A stretch of DNA of 64,000 nt from positions 44,024 through 108,023 of the forward strand of contig JACAER010000014.1 in NCBI GenBank assembly GCA_013388745.1, read 5' to 3'. The position numbers and the translations under genes were made by a program. Origin of the DNA: Chloroflexota bacterium. Lineage in GTDB: Bacteria > Chloroflexota > Anaerolineae > Aggregatilineales > Phototrophicaceae. The notes beneath the pieces are model-generated. The model was not told where the DNA came from and did no database searches. It was given only the letters and a program-made list of their open reading frames with translations. Below, piece by piece: positions 56,925-64,000 of this stretch; position 1 is the stretch's first letter, and each line of letters opens with the position of its first letter.

Positions 56925-57425
56925 ATGATCTACAGCTATCAGCATCAAAATGAAACTTACAGCGTGAATCTGGAACGCCAGCCGGACGGCACGTACACGG
57001 CGGCCATCAGCGACAGCGCCGGACGCACGCGCCGCTATCATTTCGCCGCGCAGCGGTTGGCGCACGGTTGGCGTTTGCAGCTCGAAGACCGGGTGATTGG
57101 CGCGTATACCGCCGCAGTGGGCGACGAACGTTTTGTCTTTGTCGGCGGCGAAACGCTTACGCTGCGCCTGCCGGACAAACGACGGCGGCGCGGCGCCAGC
57201 AGCGCGGGCGCGGCGGCGGCACTTACGGCGCAAATGCCCGCCCAGGTGACCAATGTGCTGGTTGCGGCGGGCGATACAGTCACGCGCGGGCAAACGCTGC
57301 TGCTTCTGGAGGCCATGAAAATGGAGATTCGCATGGCTGCCCCGCTGGACGGCACAGTCAGCCGGGTGAGCGTCCACAAAGGGCAGGTGGTCGAACGCGG
57401 GCAAACGCTGGTGGAAATTGAATGA
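56925..57425 (+). CDS. Biotinyl-domain carrier protein (BCCP-like)
   Basis: A 166-residue protein. The C-terminal 75 residues form a biotinyl domain with the motif EAMKMEI; Lys132 is the expected biotinylation site. The N-terminal half (about 1-80) is beta-rich with a basic stretch PDKRRRRG, resembling the carrier subunits of acyl-CoA carboxylases. Carboxylase and transferase genes are absent nearby. ATG 56925 with GGAG ten bases upstream is preferred to a TTG at 56859. Confidence 0.88.
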   Translation: MIYSYQHQNETYSVNLERQPDGTYTAAISDSAGRTRRYHFAAQRLAHGWRLQLEDRVIGAYTAAVGDERFVFVGGETLTLRLPDKRRRRGASSAGAAAALTAQMPAQVTNVLVAAGDTVTRGQTLLLLEAMKMEIRMAAPLDGTVSRVSVHKGQVVERGQTLVEIE

Positions 57426-57483
57426 CGCGCGCTGTGGTTCAGGGGCGAGCTTATCACCCGCCCCCGCCCCGCGAAAAAACGCC

Positions 57484-59013
57484 CTATCCCGCGCGCCATG
57501 TCAGCGGATAGGCGAAGCGCGGGTTCGCCACGCGCCCATCCACAATTTCCGCGCCCATAAAAATCGGCGTATAGGCGCTCGTGTTGACCTCGATGATCGC
57601 CAGCGCCAGATACAGCGGATCGCGGTCATCGGTCGGGCGCTGCCACTCCATGATTGCCACCTGCGCGCCATCCGATGAGACGACGCCATCGGCGAAGCGC
57701 CCGCGGCTCACCCGGAATTCGCTGGCGCTCGCCAGATCGAGCGCGAACAGCGAGTTATCGTTGCCCGTCGTGCCGCCCGCGACATACAGCAGGCGCGTGT
57801 TGTCCTGGGTGAAGGCCATCATGCTGATGACCGCGCCGCGATCCCCCGCGGAAAGCGCGATGGGCGGCGTATCCGGCGCGCTAAAATCCACCACCTGCAC
57901 CGAGCCGTCGTTATCCGGCGTGCTGACAGCCAGCGCCAGCCAGCGGCCATCGTTAGAAAGCACAGGCGAGGCCGGGTCGCTCCAATCGTAGGGACGCAGT
58001 GTATAGCGCGGCATCACCACGCTGCGCGCCAGCACCTCATGCGGCGCCATATCCGCCAGCGAGACACGCCGCAGCCCGACGGTGTTCAGTGAGACGCCGT
58101 CCGGCACGGTGAAATACACATTGCTGCCATCGGCCGTCACATACAAATTGTTGGTGCGCGATTCGCTGGCGAACTGCCCCGCCGCCGCCTCGCTCAGCGT
58201 TTCTTCCACCGTGCGTGTGGTCGGGTCGATCACGAAGAATTTCCAGCGTGTGCCCGTATCGCTGCCCTGACGGCAGCGCTGCCCCAGCACCGAGAGAATA
58301 CGCCCATCATCCAGCAGCGCGACGCTGGCGCTCGTGTAGCGACAGTCGTTTTCGGATTCCGGCACCAAAGTCGCCACTTCCTGGGTGGCGCTGCCGTTCC
58401 ACAGGTTCACTGCCGCTTCGGTCACTTCGCCGCGATCATTGGTGAAAAAGCGGATATAGGCGGCGGCGCTGGTGTTCAAATCAAAGTCCACCGTGTTTTC
58501 GATATCGCCGTCGCGCAGCGGTGTAGGCTGCAATGAAGTCGTGTCGATAATGCGGAAGGTGCCGCGAATATATTCGTCGCCTTCGTTCGGCTGCTCATAG
58601 TCGATATACGCCAGCCGCGCGCCATCCGACGAAAAACGCATCGTGCCGCTGCCCAGGCAGGTCAGCGCATGCACGCGGGCGACTTCGATCGGCGTATCCG
58701 CGCCGCGCAGGGCATACAGTGTGCCTTCTTGCATGCCGACATAAAACATAAACAGATTGCCGCCGGGCGAATTCGGCGCATCACCGCAGGCCTGCACGCG
58801 CGAAGCCGGCGCGGGCACATCCATGATGGGCGTGATCGCCCCCGTGCTGTCCATCCACACCAGTTGGCCGGGCGCGTTCACATCCACCTGACCCGGTTCG
58901 ATCCCGTTCGCCAGCCACACCAGCCAGCGCCCGCCGCCCTGCGCGCTCGCGGGCGCCGCCGCCAGCGCCAGCAGCGTGCAGCACAGCAGCAGTATCCAGC
59001 CCTTCTTCTGCAT
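57484..59013 (-). CDS. Secreted WD40-like beta-propeller protein
   Basis: A 509-residue exported protein. The signal peptide ends APASAQG-GG. The rest is a beta-propeller with PD40-type repeats, for example MRFSSDGARLAYIDYEQPNEGD and LSNDGRWLALAVSTPDNDGS. A strong AGGAGAGG site precedes ATG 59013; the longer upstream frame is spurious. Several cysteines may form disulphides. Function unknown. Confidence 0.8.
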   Translation of the reverse strand: MQKKGWILLLCCTLLALAAAPASAQGGGRWLVWLANGIEPGQVDVNAPGQLVWMDSTGAITPIMDVPAPASRVQACGDAPNSPGGNLFMFYVGMQEGTLYALRGADTPIEVARVHALTCLGSGTMRFSSDGARLAYIDYEQPNEGDEYIRGTFRIIDTTSLQPTPLRDGDIENTVDFDLNTSAAAYIRFFTNDRGEVTEAAVNLWNGSATQEVATLVPESENDCRYTSASVALLDDGRILSVLGQRCRQGSDTGTRWKFFVIDPTTRTVEETLSEAAAGQFASESRTNNLYVTADGSNVYFTVPDGVSLNTVGLRRVSLADMAPHEVLARSVVMPRYTLRPYDWSDPASPVLSNDGRWLALAVSTPDNDGSVQVVDFSAPDTPPIALSAGDRGAVISMMAFTQDNTRLLYVAGGTTGNDNSLFALDLASASEFRVSRGRFADGVVSSDGAQVAIMEWQRPTDDRDPLYLALAIIEVNTSAYTPIFMGAEIVDGRVANPRFAYPLTWRAG

Positions 59014-59362
59014 AAGTTCCTCTCCTGAAAATAGCTTTGAGTGATTAGCCGTTAGCTGTCGCCAAAATACAAAAACGATCACCCAGACACAAAGACCGCA
59101 AAGCAGCGCCGGGTTTTCATTCCTCTCGGTGCGCCTTCGCTCATGGACACTCCGATCCCAAAAAGCTCGTGGGACAGCCTGCGCGCCGTTCTCTGGCGCC
59201 GCCCGCCCCATTGCTATGCACCTTACAGCCGCGATTCTATCACGAGATGCGTGTTAGATTGTATGAAACTTTTGATACTGGGAAAGAAGTCACGCCTCAG
59301 GCACTGAAGAGGGCTGCTGCCTGACGTCAAGTTCCTAAATCTGCAACAGCCGTTAAGGCGTA
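59014..59362. other. Intergenic gap, no gene seen
   Basis: This 349-base gap between two minus-strand genes contains no supported ORF or RNA gene. It includes a short stretch, CCAGACACAAAGACCGCAAAG (59095-59115 region), that resembles fragments of common dispersed repeats in related genomes; this is only an impression. The promoter of the gene at 57484 should lie here. Confidence 0.4.
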
Positions 59363-60979
59363 TCACCCCGCCAGACACGCGCTGCCAAACAGCGTGCGCC
59401 CATCCATCGTCACCATCGACAAAAAGCCCGCCCCCATCTGGAACACCCCGCCGCCGTCCACCGTCAGCAGGCGCGCGCGCGGGCTGGCCGTCAGCGTCCC
59501 GCCGGGGTACATCTGCGCCTGCCGCAGCAGCGTGCCGTCGCTGGCGTTGAACGCATTCAGCACCCCGTTCACGTCCAGCGCATACAGCGTGCAGTCACCG
59601 TCCGCCGCCAGCAGCGGCGGCAGCGTCGCGGCCCCCGCGTAGGGATACGCCACCCGCCACAACACCTGCCCGCTCATATCCAGCGCCAGCAGCGTCCCGC
59701 TGGCGTCCGCCGTGTACACGTACACCCGGTCAGCGGCGGCCGTCAGCCGCGCCGTGCGGCCTGCTGTCTGCCCCAGATTTGCCAGCGGACTAAGCTCACC
59801 GTCTGCAAAACGACTGATGCGCGCGCCGTCCAGCAGATACCAGTCACCGTTGGTGCCTGGCGCCGCGGCCAGCGAAGTCGTGACCGTCCCGCTGCCAGTC
59901 ACAGCGCCTGAATCAGCCTCAAAAATGCTCCACACATGCGCTGCTTCGCCCCGCGCTCCCAGCAAAATCTGGCTGTCGCCAGCCTCAAACACCGAAACGC
60001 GCCCGCCCGCCGTCGTCGTATTCCAGCGGAGCGTCCCGTCGGCCTGGTAGGCGGCCAGCCCGTTGTCGGTCAAAAAGACCAGCGTTTCTGTGTTCGGCAG
60101 CAGCACAAACGCTTCTTCCGGGCCGTTCACCGACCACAGCGCCCGGTAGCGTCCCTCCTGCACCACCAGCACCTGTCCGCTGCGCGTATAGGCGGCGACA
60201 CGGCTGCCCGGCAGCGCCGCCAGCCCGATAATGACGCCGCTGCCCTGCACGCTCCACGCCGGCACGCCGTTATGATCGACGCCCTGCACCACGTCGGCGC
60301 TGGCGATCGCATAACCGCCGTTATCCAGCGCTACGGGCGGCAGCGACGGCGCCAAGCGGAACGTCGCGTAGCTCACATAGCCCGGCAGCAGGCGCATCTG
60401 CCACAGCATCGTAAAATCCAGCGGGTGCAGCCAGCCGTCCAGCAGCGGGCTTTCGTCCACATAGCCCGGCCCGCCGTCGCCCGGCATAAAGGTGCGCACT
60501 TCATAATGTAAATGCGGACGCCCGCGCGAAGGCCAGCCCACCGCCGCGATTACCTGCCCCATCTCCACACACTGATCGACCTGCGGCAGAAAAATGGTGT
60601 CCGTCTGCTCCACATGGCCGTACACCGTGTAGTACACGCTGCTGTCGGGAAACGTGTGCTCGACAATCACGACACCTTTTTCCGTATCCCAGCCGGCGAT
60701 GTCGGAATAGGTCACACGCCCGCGCGCCGCCGCATACACCGGGTCGCCCAGCCGGTCAAAGCCGATGTCCACGCCCGTATGCAGCCCGCCGAAGCGTTCG
60801 CGGTACAGCCCGAAATCGTCGAAACCCTGGCGCATCTCGACAATATCGTCCAGCGGGTAGCGGATAGAATCCACCACGCCGCAGACGGCATTAAGCTGCT
60901 GCGCCCCGGCGGGCAGACCGTTCAGCAAAAGGATGAGGAAAAAAACAGGGGCGAACAAAAAGCGCTTCAACCGTGTCAT
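59363..60979 (-). CDS. M23 peptidase fused to PQQ-like beta-propeller
   Basis: A 538-residue exported protein. After a signal peptide, a LytM/M23 domain (about 45-190) has both zinc motifs: HTGVDIGFD and HLHYEVR, plus the GHVEQ segment. A PQQ/WD-type propeller follows (about 215-535) with motifs like LLALDMSGQVLWRVAYPY and LYALDVNGVLNAFNASDGTL. M23 enzymes cut peptidoglycan cross-links; the intact zinc ligands suggest activity. ATG 60979 lies next to a TTG and has only a weak ribosome site. The M23-propeller order is uncommon. Confidence 0.88.
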   Translation of the reverse strand: MTRLKRFLFAPVFFLILLLNGLPAGAQQLNAVCGVVDSIRYPLDDIVEMRQGFDDFGLYRERFGGLHTGVDIGFDRLGDPVYAAARGRVTYSDIAGWDTEKGVVIVEHTFPDSSVYYTVYGHVEQTDTIFLPQVDQCVEMGQVIAAVGWPSRGRPHLHYEVRTFMPGDGGPGYVDESPLLDGWLHPLDFTMLWQMRLLPGYVSYATFRLAPSLPPVALDNGGYAIASADVVQGVDHNGVPAWSVQGSGVIIGLAALPGSRVAAYTRSGQVLVVQEGRYRALWSVNGPEEAFVLLPNTETLVFLTDNGLAAYQADGTLRWNTTTAGGRVSVFEAGDSQILLGARGEAAHVWSIFEADSGAVTGSGTVTTSLAAAPGTNGDWYLLDGARISRFADGELSPLANLGQTAGRTARLTAAADRVYVYTADASGTLLALDMSGQVLWRVAYPYAGAATLPPLLAADGDCTLYALDVNGVLNAFNASDGTLLRQAQMYPGGTLTASPRARLLTVDGGGVFQMGAGFLSMVTMDGRTLFGSACLAG

Positions 60980-61048
60980 CAACGCTCAGATTATGCCTCA
61001 GATAGCCCCATTGTAGCGCAAGAGCGCGCGCGAAGGCTATAGGGCACA

Positions 61049-61073
61049 GGGGCAGGGCGCGCCTCCCTGCCCC
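61049..61073. repeat. Palindromic hairpin after rsgA
   Basis: A 9-bp perfect stem (GGGGCAGGG / CCCTGCCCC) with a 7-base loop, 12 bases downstream of the rsgA stop. No T run; may be a terminator or one of the palindromic repeats. Confidence 0.5.
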
Positions 61074-61084
61074 GGCAGTCGCGG

Positions 61085-62083
61085 TCATTTCGTCAGGATT
61101 TTGACGTAGCTGCGATAGCGCGATTCAGCGATCTCGCCCGCTTCCACCGCTTGTTTGATGGCGCAGCCCGGCTCATGCACATGCTGGCAGTCCGCGCCGA
61201 ACTTGCACGTGCCCACCAGCGGGTTCATCTCGCGGAACAGCAGCGCCAGTTCATTGCCTTCGATCTCCCACAGCGCGAATTCGCGCATACCGGGCGTATC
61301 GACAATCGCGCCGCCGCTTTCCAGCGCGAACATTTCCAGATGCGAGGTGGTGTGGCGGCCTTCGCCCGTGCGCTGGTTGACGGCGTTCACCCGCAGCCCC
61401 AGTTCCGGCTGCACCGCGTTGAGCAGGCTGGTTTTGCCCACGCCCGACATGCCGACGAACGCCGAGCGCTGCCCACTGATGGCCGCGCGCACCTCGGCCA
61501 CGCCGCGCCCATCGAGCGCGCTGGTTTCGATCACCGTGTAGCCGATGCGCCGGTAAGCGTTGATGGCCTGCGTGACATAATCGCGGAACGGCTGATCGGC
61601 TTTGGTGATGCAGATCAGCGCCGGGATGTCGCTGGCTTCGGCCATCGCCAGGAAGCGATCCAGCATGATGAGATCGGGCACGGGCTTGGCGCCGGCGATC
61701 ACCGCCACCACCTGATCGACGTTGGCGACGACCACCTGCTGCAATTTGCGCTGATCGGTCGCCAGCCGCATCAGCGCGTTGCGGCGCGGCAGCACCTCCA
61801 CGATCAGATTGACACGCTGCGTGTCGTCGCCGCCGGCGTTCAGCCCTTCGACGAAGCGCACCTCATCGCCGATCGCCACCGGGTCAATGCTTTTGATATC
61901 GGCGACGGCGTAGACACGGTAATAGGGCAGCGATTTCGGGTCGCGCGGGGGCAGCAGCAGCACCTTGCGCAGCTTGCTGGAGATGGCGCACACCACCGTG
62001 CGTCCGCCGCTTTCGACATAATACGTGCCGGGCAGTTTTTTATAGACGAAACCCGTCTGCGTCTCGTGATGTTGGTCAGACAA
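61085..62083 (-). CDS. rsgA: Ribosome small-subunit GTPase RsgA
   Basis: A 332-residue circularly permuted GTPase for late 30S maturation. The G-motifs appear in permuted order: TKAD (G4), then SGVGKTS (G1), then DTPG (G3). An N-terminal OB-fold and a C-terminal zinc finger with CKFGADCQHVHEPGC complete the family. The start is TTG 62083 with GAGGAA seven bases upstream. Length is typical. It stands as a single gene. Confidence 0.95.
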   Translation of the reverse strand: MSDQHHETQTGFVYKKLPGTYYVESGGRTVVCAISSKLRKVLLLPPRDPKSLPYYRVYAVADIKSIDPVAIGDEVRFVEGLNAGGDDTQRVNLIVEVLPRRNALMRLATDQRKLQQVVVANVDQVVAVIAGAKPVPDLIMLDRFLAMAEASDIPALICITKADQPFRDYVTQAINAYRRIGYTVIETSALDGRGVAEVRAAISGQRSAFVGMSGVGKTSLLNAVQPELGLRVNAVNQRTGEGRHTTSHLEMFALESGGAIVDTPGMREFALWEIEGNELALLFREMNPLVGTCKFGADCQHVHEPGCAIKQAVEAGEIAESRYRSYVKILTK

Positions 62084-62337
62084 CGTGAAATTCCTCAGAT
62101 GCTCGTGAACAACACGCGGAATCGAAGCATCCGCGCGCGAACGCGCACCTGTAAACCGCTGTCCTGCTGTCGGAAAAGGGGAAACTTAGCGGGAGACAGG
62201 CGCGCCAGCGAAAACGATTGCGGTCACCCTATAGACAACCATAGCGCGCCTCCTTAGACAATACGCAGCAGATGAAAAATACATGTCAAGGCTATCACAG
62301 CAGCCCGCGCGCTGTCAAGATACGCCGCGCGCGTTGT

Positions 62338-62736
62338 TCAGGGCGTCTGGCGCGGCAGCGTCGCAAATGTCAGCGCGATGCCGCTGAGCAGCGGGACGAG
62401 GCCGATGATGGCCGCTTTGAGCGCGATGATGCGGCTGTTTTCGTTATCGCGCTGGTAGCGGCGCGTGCGGCTTTTCAGGTCTTCGTCGGAAACCGTTTCG
62501 ATGTAGCGATACGTGATATTGCCGGTATAGGCGTTGCTGCCCATCACACTGAAAGCCCCGATGCCCATCACCAGCGCGCCGATGATAAACAGGCCGTTGG
62601 CATAATCGGTCAGCTTCAACCAGCCGTTGAACCAGCATAACAGCGCCAGCCCGCCAAAAATCACGGCTTGTGAAACAGCAAATAACACCAGAAATTGTCC
62701 TAAGGTACTGGGACGTTTGGTATCATCGTCGAGCAT
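62338..62736 (-). CDS. Small membrane protein, two helices
   Basis: A 132-residue protein with two membrane helices (about 12-60) and a cytoplasmic helix pair at the end with a third hydrophobic segment (IIALKAAIIGLVPLLSGIAL). The middle loop TVSDEDLKSRTRRYQRDNENS is charged. ATG 62736 is preferred for the GGAGGG site seven bases upstream. No family recognised. Confidence 0.7.
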   Translation of the reverse strand: MLDDDTKRPSTLGQFLVLFAVSQAVIFGGLALLCWFNGWLKLTDYANGLFIIGALVMGIGAFSVMGSNAYTGNITYRYIETVSDEDLKSRTRRYQRDNENSRIIALKAAIIGLVPLLSGIALTFATLPRQTP

Positions 62737-62893
62737 CGTTATACCCTCCATATGCATCATTAACTATAACCCATTCGCCGCCAAAATTTTACAGCCGCCG
62801 GTTACAACCCCGTGATTCATTGGTCTATAGCGCTGCGTCGTGCGCCTGTGTATAGTCGGGGGGCAAAAAAACAGGATTTGTGACCAGATAAGC

Positions 62894-64000
62894 ATGAACG
62901 CTTTACACATCCTCTATAATGGCCAGATCGTCACCCTGGATGCGCGTCAGCCGCGTGTTTCGGCGCTGGCGCTGCGCGACGGGCGTGTGGTCGCGGCGGG
63001 CAGCGACGCCGACATGCTGGCGCTGGCGGGCGCGGGCAGCACGCGCGAAAATCTCAACGGGCGCACGGTGCTGCCTGGTCTGGTGGACGCCCATATCCAT
63101 TGGGAATGGACAGCGCGCGCCATGCAGCAGGTCAATGTCTTCGAAGTGCCCAGCCGCGAAGCCGCCGCCCAACGGGTAGCCGCCTTCGCCGCGCGCCTGC
63201 CCGCCGGCGAATGGATTACCGGGCACGGCTGGAGTCAGGAATACTGGGCTGACCGCCAATTCCCTGATAAAAGCGCGCTCGATCATGCTGCGCCAGCGCA
63301 TCCGGTCTATCTGCGCGCCAAGAGCGGCCACGCCGCCTGGGTGAACAGCGCCGCGCTGGCGGCGGCGGGCATCAGCGCGAGCACACCCGACCCCCAAGGC
63401 GGACAGATTGTGCGCGGCGCGGATGGGCAGGCCAGCGGGCTGCTGCTGGAAACGGCCATGAGCCTGGTCGCCAACGCCATTCCCGCGCCCACCCCCGAAC
63501 AACTGGCGGCGCAAATGCTGAGCGCCCAGCAAAAAGCGCTCGCCAGCGGCCTGACCGGCATCCACGATTTCGACAATCCCTCCTGCATGGCGGCGCTGCA
63601 AGTGCTGCGTGAGCGCGGCCAGTTGGCGCTGCGCGTCGTCAAACAGATCAACAAGGCCTGGCTGGAACACGCGCTGGCGCTGGGGGTGCGCACCGGTTTC
63701 GGCGACGAATGGATTCGCATCGGCGCGCTGAAATTGTTCGCCGATGGGGCTTTGGGCGCGCGCACGGCGCTGATGGTCACCCCCTACGAAGGCGAGCCGC
63801 ATAACACGGGCATCGTGGTGACGGAAAAAGAGGAAATGCTGCGGCTGGTTGCGCAAGCCAGCGCCGCCGGAGTGTCGGCCACGATTCACGCCATCGGTGA
63901 TCGCGCGGTGCATGATGTGCTCGATGTGTACGAAGTCGTGCGCGGCCAGGAAGCGGCCCCCGCCCCCCCCCCCCCCCCCCCCCCCCAACGCCACGAACAA
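62894..64000 (+). CDS. YtcJ-type amidohydrolase, 3' truncated
   Basis: The first 369 codons of a metal-dependent amidohydrolase of the YtcJ (Amidohydro_3) type. It has the N-terminal DAHIH metal motif (LVDAHIHWEW), AKSGHAAWVNSAAL, and the KLFADGALGARTALM segment followed by ATIHAIGDRAV with another metal histidine. The substrate is unknown. The gene runs off the window; from 63963 it enters a 24-base C run, so the last residues (PPPPPP then QRHEQ) are probably wrong. Confidence 0.88.
   Translation, partial: MNALHILYNGQIVTLDARQPRVSALALRDGRVVAAGSDADMLALAGAGSTRENLNGRTVLPGLVDAHIHWEWTARAMQQVNVFEVPSREAAAQRVAAFAARLPAGEWITGHGWSQEYWADRQFPDKSALDHAAPAHPVYLRAKSGHAAWVNSAALAAAGISASTPDPQGGQIVRGADGQASGLLLETAMSLVANAIPAPTPEQLAAQMLSAQQKALASGLTGIHDFDNPSCMAALQVLRERGQLALRVVKQINKAWLEHALALGVRTGFGDEWIRIGALKLFADGALGARTALMVTPYEGEPHNTGIVVTEKEEMLRLVAQASAAGVSATIHAIGDRAVHDVLDVYEVVRGQEAAPAPPPPPPPQRHEQ
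63963..63986 (+). repeat. Poly-C run of 24 bases
   Basis: An uninterrupted run of C sits inside the conserved part of the amidohydrolase, 14 bases from the window edge. No such run occurs elsewhere in the window. It looks like a sequencing or assembly artefact at a contig end. Confidence 0.85.

Noticed and set aside
62903..64000. Minus-strand frame with poly-Gly start opposite the amidohydrolase
   Set aside because: The plus-strand frame has metal-binding motifs; the poly-Gly comes from the C run.

Overview
The window looks like one contig end from a moderately high-GC member of the Chloroflexota, probably Anaerolineae-like. This is inferred from gene content and style: secreted proteins and lipoproteins with Thr/Pro-rich linkers, CAP, LysM and beta-propeller envelope proteins, sugar ABC importers without a local ATPase, an H+-pyrophosphatase and LonA. 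No rRNA, tRNA, transposase or CRISPR array was seen. The 3' edge ends in a 24-base run of C inside a gene, which suggests a contig end or artefact.

Layout. 0-2.9 kb: pyruvate (2-oxoacid) dehydrogenase operon on the minus strand (E1 alpha, E1 beta, an ABA4-like membrane protein, then the lipoyl domain of E2, cut by the window edge). 3.1-10.2 kb: three secreted proteins (CAP domain; CSLREA/beta-helix/Calx-beta protein with an LPATG tail; SH3b-LysM protein). 10.3-22.6 kb: housekeeping and mixed genes (family-4 uracil-DNA glycosylase, DUF6958-like protein, H+-pyrophosphatase, a divergent acyl-CoA dehydrogenase/phosphotransferase pair, BaiN/YhiN-type flavoprotein, ComEA, a catalytically dead tyrosine recombinase, a YdjC/HpnK-type deacetylase).

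22.8-44.9 kb: a 22-kb glycan-utilisation locus, the most interesting part. A nine-gene minus-strand operon starts at a near-consensus promoter with a LacI-type operator: GH94 phosphorylase, a normal solute-binding protein, a giant ~993-aa solute-binding fusion, a permease pair, an NHL-propeller/Yip1 membrane protein, a DUF5696-like TIM-barrel protein, and a second permease pair. It is flanked by a secreted GH144-like (PF10091) glucanase and, on the other side, by the LacI regulator, a cytoplasmic GH144-like enzyme, a small unknown protein and a GH35-like galactosidase. The enzyme set fits beta-1,2-glucan or a related beta-glucan: cut outside, import, then intracellular trimming and phosphorolysis.

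45.2-51.7 kb: TIR-TPR protein beside a PP2C-like pseudophosphatase, PdxT, an extremely acidic small ORF, a strongly structured non-coding RNA candidate (6S-like shape), DUF1003, a TPR protein, an acyl-CoA dehydrogenase and a single-domain response regulator. 51.8-64 kb: LonA, a cyclic-nucleotide-binding-domain protein, envelope beta-propeller proteins (one fused to an M23 peptidase), a lone biotinyl-domain protein, RsgA, a small membrane protein and a truncated YtcJ-type amidohydrolase.
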